Shown here piece by piece: positions 40,963-46,149 of a stretch of DNA of 46,149 nucleotides. The notes below the pieces were generated by a model, which worked only from the letters and a program-made list of their open reading frames with translations, did no database searches and was not told the origin of the DNA. Source of the DNA: Bianquea renquensis (lineage in GTDB: Bacteria > Bacillota > Clostridia > Lachnospirales > Bianqueaceae); contig NZ_JACRSQ010000025.1 of NCBI RefSeq assembly GCF_014384895.1, positions 1 through 46,149 of the forward strand, given 5' to 3'. Position 1 is the stretch's first letter, and every line of letters begins with the position of its first letter. A program made the translations under genes and the position numbers.

Positions 40963-43758
40963 TTACGACGTGTAGGTTCCTGTCGTCACCCACAAAGCAG
41001 GACGCACACCGCCACCTCTAATACCATCGTAGTCGCTACAGTAGTAACTTCCGTACATACTAGAATTTCCATTATGATTGACTATAGCCATACCCACAAT
41101 AGGATTAGAAGATGACCATTTCGGTGAGCGTAAAAACCACCAAGCACGAGTGTCATTATAAGTCGCTTTCCAGCTTCCACCCGGTGCAGGTAGCATAGTT
41201 CCATTATAGGTATAATCTTTTGCAACAGCAGTTTTATCATCCATCGTTCCAAATACATCCGCTTCACTCAACAAAAACACTTTATCCGTTGTTGTATCAA
41301 AGGTATCTTCATCCGCATCCCAAGTGGAACGAGTATAAATAGTCGTGGACATTGCCTTCTGGCTTAACACAGGTTTGCTGCTCAGCCATTCATCATTTAA
41401 GTAAGTCTCCATAGCACTACCTTTCCATTTGGGACTATTAGGGTCTATTGAAGACGAATTAATAGGTCTGTTAACTTCCAAAATATCTTTGGGAAGGAGC
41501 AATGCTTTGTTTCCATCCTTCACCAGTACATACCACTTGATACCGTCAATCGTAACGGTTGTGGTACTGCCTGCCGTAACGTTTGCCACTGATTTCTCAA
41601 AATTAACTACTACCGTTTTGGTGCCAAAAACAGAGGAACCTGCAGTAGAGGTAGCCGTGACAGTCAACGTGTTGTTAAGGTCTTCATCTGCCCCCACGGT
41701 CAGCAGACCGCCGGAACTGATGGCCGTGCTGGAAGATGTATTGCCGGATACCGTCCAGGTAACATTTTGGGGTACGCCTGTGGTAGATCCCTCTCCCGTT
41801 ACCTGCGCGCTGTACTGACGTGTCTCGCCTGCTGCTAACGGCATTGTTGCCGTGGTCGAAACCGTCACCGTATCCGCCAACGGATTCACCGTCACCGTCT
41901 TGGTTCCCACTGCTGCGCTGTTGACAACGGAAGTCGCCTTAATGGTCAGTGTGCCACCAGCCGTCTCATCTTCTCCAACGGTCAGCAAGCCGCTGGTGCT
42001 AATGGCAGTGCTGGAAGATGTATTGCCGGATACCGCCCAGGTGACGCCCTGGGGCACTCCGTCCGATGAACCCTCATCCAGCACGGCTGCGGTAAACTGG
42101 AGTGTTCTAGCTGTTTTCACCGTAGTGGCGTTGCCCGCCGAGGCCACCGTCACCCCGTCTCCCAGCACCAGAATCGTCACAGTTGCATCGCCCACCGCCG
42201 CGTTGTTCACCATGGACGTGGCCTTAATCGTCAGCACATTCCCCACGGTTTCCTCCAGCCCAACCGTTAAAAGGCCCTCGTCGCTGATGGAAGTGTCCGA
42301 TGCCGTGTTGCCGGATACTGTCCATGTCACATCCTGCGATACGCCGTCCTGGGAGCCTTGGTTGCTCACAGCGGCACTGAATTGCAGCGTCCGGCCCCGC
42401 TTGACGCTGGTGGCGCCGTCTGCCGAGGAAATAACAACGCCGTCCGCCGCCGCCACTACCGTCACCTGCATTTCACCCATGGCGGTGTCGTTTTCCTGAG
42501 ACGTGGCTTTCACCGTCAGCACTGTGCCCACCGGCTCGTTGGCCGCAACCGTTAAGAGACCGGCATCATTGAGGGACGTCCCAGAGGAGGTATTGCCCTC
42601 CAGCGTCCACGTCACACCCTGATTGGTGATGGCGGTATCCGCGATGGTCACTGCGGCGTTAAATTGCAGATTGGAGGCCGTCTTGACCGTGATTGCATTA
42701 TTCTCAGAAGATACCGTGACCTTCAAGAGCTCGCCCGCCGCCTGGTGGAGAAGCTGTAACGCGTCGATGCTGGGTTCCGGCCCAGCGTCCGGGGTGTAGA
42801 ATCCGTTGCCAGCCCCTTTGCCCCAGTCGCCGTCCCGTCCGTCGGTAAACTGTGCGACAACGTGAATGCCGTAGTAGCAATCCGTTGTCATGGTCTTTTC
42901 AAGATGGATGCCATTTAGCAAAAGGCCCGTCGCTTCGCCCGGCTGGATGGCCTGCGCCCAGTAAGCCCAACCGTCCGTGTCGTACACCCAATACGGGCCA
43001 GCTGGGGCACCCATTGCTTTCCACTGCGCCATCGTCAGCACTTGGGCCTCCAGCGTTTCCGCTGCGGTGTGGGTTTCGCTTTGAAGGGTATAGTTTACGT
43101 CCTCCACGCCGGCATCGCCCTCGTCGATGTCATTGTCGTCCGCGTCGTATTCCGCGTCGGCGGTTTTGGTCTGGCCGACAGTGTAGGTCTCATAGTCCCC
43201 ATATCGGTCCTCATCGGTAGCAGGGTCGCCGTCCGGCCCTGCGTATGTGCCGTTGATGTCGGCTTTTAGGCTATCCCGATTTTTCAGGAAGGTGGGCATA
43301 TAGACGGTCTTGCCGCCCATCTCCCACGTGTAATACTCCCGGAACGCAGAGTTCGTGCCCGCTGGGTCGCCTTCTTCCGGCAGGTGGGTCGTCCATGTCG
43401 TGACATCGTTGATGTCTGTCCCGGCCACCAGCGGGGTGGCCAGATTCTCGCCATCCATGCCGTCCTTGATTCCGGCGCCCAGGCCAGTTTCCAGATATTC
43501 ATCCAAGCGCACCCTTGCATAGATGGGCACGCCGCCCGCTTCCCCTTCGCCCATGAAGTTTTCCACATATACATCCTTGTTGACGCCGTCGAAATCATCG
43601 TGCAGACGGCCACCTGGATTGACGTATTCTTCGGCCACTTCGTTCAGCGCCATTTGGCTAATGGACTGCCACGCAAAGGTGCCCGTCAGCAGTATGGCCG
43701 TTGCGACCACAACCGCCATCACAGCCGAAACAACTTTACGATTTTTTACCTTGCTCAA
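40963..43758 (-). CDS. SipW-dependent exported protein with four Ig-like repeats and a DUF6273-like C-terminus
   Basis: A 931-residue secreted protein. The signal region VVVATAILLTGTFAWQSISQMALNE is, in pieces, the SipW-type (TasA/camelysin-like) signal. Residues about 40-340 match the whole upstream paralogue (VNPGGRLHDDF, VPIYARVRLDEYLE, GPYWVYDTDGWAYWAQ). Four Ig-like repeats of about 90 residues follow (WTVSGNTSS, GLLTVG, LTIKATS). The last 150 residues resemble DUF6273: YLNDEWL, KVFLLSEADVF, WWFLRSP, GVRPALWV. No sortase signal. The start is TTG 43758, 9 nt after AAGGGG. It probably forms or decorates an extracellular fibre. Confidence 0.87.
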   Translation of the reverse strand: MSKVKNRKVVSAVMAVVVATAILLTGTFAWQSISQMALNEVAEEYVNPGGRLHDDFDGVNKDVYVENFMGEGEAGGVPIYARVRLDEYLETGLGAGIKDGMDGENLATPLVAGTDINDVTTWTTHLPEEGDPAGTNSAFREYYTWEMGGKTVYMPTFLKNRDSLKADINGTYAGPDGDPATDEDRYGDYETYTVGQTKTADAEYDADDNDIDEGDAGVEDVNYTLQSETHTAAETLEAQVLTMAQWKAMGAPAGPYWVYDTDGWAYWAQAIQPGEATGLLLNGIHLEKTMTTDCYYGIHVVAQFTDGRDGDWGKGAGNGFYTPDAGPEPSIDALQLLHQAAGELLKVTVSSENNAITVKTASNLQFNAAVTIADTAITNQGVTWTLEGNTSSGTSLNDAGLLTVAANEPVGTVLTVKATSQENDTAMGEMQVTVVAAADGVVISSADGATSVKRGRTLQFSAAVSNQGSQDGVSQDVTWTVSGNTASDTSISDEGLLTVGLEETVGNVLTIKATSMVNNAAVGDATVTILVLGDGVTVASAGNATTVKTARTLQFTAAVLDEGSSDGVPQGVTWAVSGNTSSSTAISTSGLLTVGEDETAGGTLTIKATSVVNSAAVGTKTVTVNPLADTVTVSTTATMPLAAGETRQYSAQVTGEGSTTGVPQNVTWTVSGNTSSSTAISSGGLLTVGADEDLNNTLTVTATSTAGSSVFGTKTVVVNFEKSVANVTAGSTTTVTIDGIKWYVLVKDGNKALLLPKDILEVNRPINSSSIDPNSPKWKGSAMETYLNDEWLSSKPVLSQKAMSTTIYTRSTWDADEDTFDTTTDKVFLLSEADVFGTMDDKTAVAKDYTYNGTMLPAPGGSWKATYNDTRAWWFLRSPKWSSSNPIVGMAIVNHNGNSSMYGSYYCSDYDGIRGGGVRPALWVTTGTYTS

Positions 43759-43794
43759 TGTGAATTCCCCTTTCTTGACAAATTTCGCTGGATA

Positions 43795-45096
43795 TTAGCC
43801 ATTGACGGTTATTTCCATATCCCCGGAAACACGGATATTTTCTTTCGACGTCGCCTTGATAATCAGCGTACCGGCGGCCTCATCGCTCCCTACCGTCAAC
43901 AGGCCATCGGTGTCGACGGTGGTATCCTCCGAAGTATTGCCGGAAACCGTCCAACTCACATTCTGGTTGGCGATCGTCTCACCCGCCAGCGTCACCGCTG
44001 CGCTAAATTGGAGGGTTGATCCGGAGGCTACGGTCGTTACGCCGTCCGCTGAAGAAACCGTTACTGCGATCTTTTCCGCCAGCGCCTTATTCAGAAGCTC
44101 CAACGCGTCCGCGCTGGGGACGCTGGCCGCGTCGGTATAGAAGCCGTTGCCTTCCGCCTGGCCCCAATCGCCTCCGTCCGAGAACTGGCCAACCACATTA
44201 ATGCCGTAATACCAGTCGTCCTGAATGACCTCGTTCAGCTCAATGCCGTCCAGCAGCAGGCCGGTGGCTTCGCCGGGAAGGATCGGCTGCGCCCAATACG
44301 CCCAGCCATCCGTGTCGTACACCCAATACGGGCCCACCGGTGCCCCCTGCGCTTTCCACTCCGCCATCGTCAGCACGGTGGCTGTCTGCGTAGCTTTGGC
44401 GGTGTGGGTTTCGCTGTTGACCGTATAGTTTACGTTCTCCACGCCGTTGCCGCCCTCGTCAATGTCGTTATCGTCCGCGTCATAGGTGGCGCCGGCGGTG
44501 ATCTGCTGTCCAGCCGTGTAGGTCTCATAATCCCCATAGCGATCCTCTTTGGTCGCAGGGTCGCCGTCCGGCCCGGCAAAGGTTCCGTTGATGTCCGCCT
44601 CTAGACTGTCCTTGTTCTTGTTGAACGTGGGCAAAAACACGGTTTCTCCGCCCATTGTCCAAGTCCAGTAGGTATGGAAGTCCCCTTCCGCTCCCTCTGT
44701 AACGCTGGTGCCCGGGACATGGGCCGTCCAAGTGGATACGTCGTTGATGTCTGTCCCGGCCACCACCGGGGTTGCCTCATTTGTCCCCGTGCCTCCGGCT
44801 TTGAGACCCGCGCCCTTGCCAATTTCCATATACTCGTCCAGACGGACACGGGCGAAGATGGGCACGCCTCCCGTATCATAGCTACTGAAATTTTCCACAT
44901 ACACATCCTTGTTGCTGCCGTTGAAATCGTCGTGCAGACGGCCACCGGGATTGACGTATGTGACGGTGGTTTCATTGAGAGCCGTCTGGCTAATGCTCTG
45001 CCACGCAAAGGTGCCCGTCAGCAGAATGACGGCTGCGGCCACCACCGCCGTTACCGCCGAGGTAACTTTGCGTTTTTGGGTCTTTTCCTTTACCAT
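43795..45096 (-). CDS. SipW-dependent exported protein (TasA/camelysin-like paralogue)
   Basis: A 433-residue secreted protein with the same signal (AAAVILLTGTFAWQSISQTALNE in pieces) and the same core domain as the next gene, but only one Ig-like repeat at the C-terminus and no DUF6273 part. GGRLHDDFNGSNKDVYVENF is a shared block. No wall anchor. GAGGA stands 5 nt before ATG 45096. It lies between the SipW peptidase and its paralogue and is a good candidate for the major fibre subunit (inference). Confidence 0.87.
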   Translation of the reverse strand: MVKEKTQKRKVTSAVTAVVAAAVILLTGTFAWQSISQTALNETTVTYVNPGGRLHDDFNGSNKDVYVENFSSYDTGGVPIFARVRLDEYMEIGKGAGLKAGGTGTNEATPVVAGTDINDVSTWTAHVPGTSVTEGAEGDFHTYWTWTMGGETVFLPTFNKNKDSLEADINGTFAGPDGDPATKEDRYGDYETYTAGQQITAGATYDADDNDIDEGGNGVENVNYTVNSETHTAKATQTATVLTMAEWKAQGAPVGPYWVYDTDGWAYWAQPILPGEATGLLLDGIELNEVIQDDWYYGINVVGQFSDGGDWGQAEGNGFYTDAASVPSADALELLNKALAEKIAVTVSSADGVTTVASGSTLQFSAAVTLAGETIANQNVSWTVSGNTSEDTTVDTDGLLTVGSDEAAGTLIIKATSKENIRVSGDMEITVNG

Positions 45097-45130
45097 TTGA
45101 TTCCTCGTCCTTTCATTAAGTATTCGCTAT

Positions 45131-45160
45131 GTATAAAAAAGGAAAGCTTCCTTTTTATAC
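45131..45160 (-). terminator. Hairpin across the sipW stop codon
   Basis: Near-perfect 30-bp palindrome: GTATAAAAAGGAAG pairs with CTTTCCTTTTTTATAC on the minus strand. The sipW stop TAA lies in the 5' arm. It may act as an attenuator or an mRNA-processing site that sets peptidase and substrate levels apart. Confidence 0.55.
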
Positions 45161-46066
45161 GCCCCGATTAGGTTGTTCGGCTGTGTCCTGCTCCGCCTTT
45201 TTTTTGGGAGGACTTTTGAAGATGCGCCCCAGCACATGGATCAGCGCGAGGCCCACCGCCAGCACAAGCAGGAGGAGCGGCCAATACGAGCGGATGAAGC
45301 TGGCTGCGAGTCCCAGCGTTTCGCTGTGGAACACTACCTTGCCCACCACATTGACAGCAGGAACCGGCTGCTTATCCGGCTGAGCGTTCATAATGCCCTG
45401 GGTAGTGAACGCCCTCTGCCCCGTGTTCTCGTAATTCTCGATAATACCCACGATCCGGTGGGTGACAGAGGTGGTCTGGTTCGCCATATAGGTGATGTCG
45501 TCCCCAATCTGCAGCATGTCCGGGTCTACGGTTTTGGCGATGACCAGCGATCCCTTTGGTATCTCGCTCTGCATGGATTCGGTGAGGACAATCATGCCGG
45601 AATACCCTGCCAAACTGCGAGGCGAGCCGTCGCTGGTAGTGCGGATAAACAGGGCAGTCAGGATTAATAGGAGCAACAGCCCATAGAAGACGCACTCCCC
45701 CATGATTTTCCATGCCCGGCCTTTTTTCGGCCCGGCTTTTGCGCTGGCGCTGTGCTGCGGTTTCGATTCCTGTCCCACAGGTTCTCGCTTCTCCCCCAGC
45801 TTGTCCGGCATGGGCTCGCTACAGGCGGCTGGGGGAGCATGGCCCTCCTCCCCTGGGATTCTCTTCCTCTGCGCCTCCGCCAGAATCGCGTCAGCTAACC
45901 GTTTGTCCTGCCGGGTCAGTTCTTTTTCCTGCTCTAGGATTTGCTCCTGCAACAGATCCACTTTCACCGCCAAATTGCGATAGGCCCCAATCAATACATC
46001 GATTCGGGGATCCTCCCGCGGCGGGGACGTCTTCTCTTTTATGCTCTGTTCCTGTTCGTCCCTCAT
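45155..46066 (-). CDS. SipW-type signal peptidase I
   Basis: A 303-residue membrane peptidase of the ER/SipW kind. A long N-terminal cytoplasmic part (1-120) includes a coiled coil at about 25-65. Transmembrane helices are at 125-141 and 262-282. The catalytic Ser164 is in LTESMQSEIPKGS, and His203 in SVTHRIVG replaces the general-base Lys of ordinary bacterial signal peptidases. ATG 46066 is 7 nt after AAAGGA; ATG 46072 is too close to it. It is followed by three proteins with the matching signal type, so it very likely processes them. Confidence 0.9.
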   Translation of the reverse strand: MRDEQEQSIKEKTSPPREDPRIDVLIGAYRNLAVKVDLLQEQILEQEKELTRQDKRLADAILAEAQRKRIPGEEGHAPPAACSEPMPDKLGEKREPVGQESKPQHSASAKAGPKKGRAWKIMGECVFYGLLLLLILTALFIRTTSDGSPRSLAGYSGMIVLTESMQSEIPKGSLVIAKTVDPDMLQIGDDITYMANQTTSVTHRIVGIIENYENTGQRAFTTQGIMNAQPDKQPVPAVNVVGKVVFHSETLGLAASFIRSYWPLLLLVLAVGLALIHVLGRIFKSPPKKKAEQDTAEQPNRGV

Positions 46067-46101
46067 ACTCATTTCCTTTAGTGCTATGGCTTGCCCCCTT
46101 T

Positions 46102-46133
46102 ACAGCAGAAGAACTCTTCTGTTGTAGTTTTTT
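46102..46133 (+). terminator. Terminator-like hairpin upstream of sipW
   Basis: Stem ACAGCAGAAGA/TCTTCTGTTGT (one G-U) followed on the plus strand by AGTTTTTT. No plus-strand gene precedes it in the window, so its role is unclear. Confidence 0.35.
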
Positions 46134-46149
46134 CCATCAGGATACCGGA

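Overview
The window looks like chromosome from a low-to-mid GC Firmicute of the class Clostridia, probably an anaerobic gut Oscillospiraceae-type bacterium (inference from a T-box-controlled trp operon, a TPP riboswitch on thiSFGH, AGGAGG ribosome sites, frequent TTG/GTG starts, SipW-type secretion and SPxTG sortase signals). No rRNA, tRNA or CRISPR was seen.

Layout. 1-2267: 5' end of a group II intron placed directly after a terminator, then a lipoprotein metallopeptidase. 2336-5540: two tandem short MutS-like ATPases. 5777-8277: a GH4 glycosidase divergent from an AraC regulator. 8365-9662: a small XRE-regulated operon (regulator, membrane protein, HD protein) with two tandem operators. 9936-11441: a second AraC regulator and a histidine phosphatase. 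11484-18706: a complete trpEGDCFBA operon behind a tryptophan T-box, with a CheY-like protein translationally coupled to trpA. 18844-19830: eleven copies of a 95-bp tandem repeat. 20024-24583: a tyrosine recombinase between perfect 21-bp inverted repeats, next to a large SPKTG-anchored surface protein. 24632-25717: a helix-hairpin-helix plus nuclease-like protein. 26209-34635: two sugar operons, one with an oxidoreductase, an isomerase-like TIM barrel and a PmoA-like protein, the other with an oxidoreductase, a binding lipoprotein and two permeases. 34749-38000: thiSFGH behind a TPP riboswitch. 38051-46066: a SipW peptidase with three proteins that carry its type of signal, one of them also sortase-anchored.

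The most striking system is at 20024-21773. The 21-bp inverted repeats enclose the recombinase and a good promoter (TTGCAA-17-TATACT) that now points left, away from the surface gene and straight into a terminator whose stem is the left repeat itself. Inverting the segment would aim that promoter at the SPKTG protein and leave the repeat hairpin without a T-run. This reads as a self-contained phase-variation switch caught in the OFF state. A second, weaker candidate lies at 29188-29583, where 26-bp inverted repeats (24/26) carry an outward promoter upstream of the transporter operon. There a pair of operators is an equally good reading.

All functional calls are from sequence motifs read by eye. 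No database search was possible.
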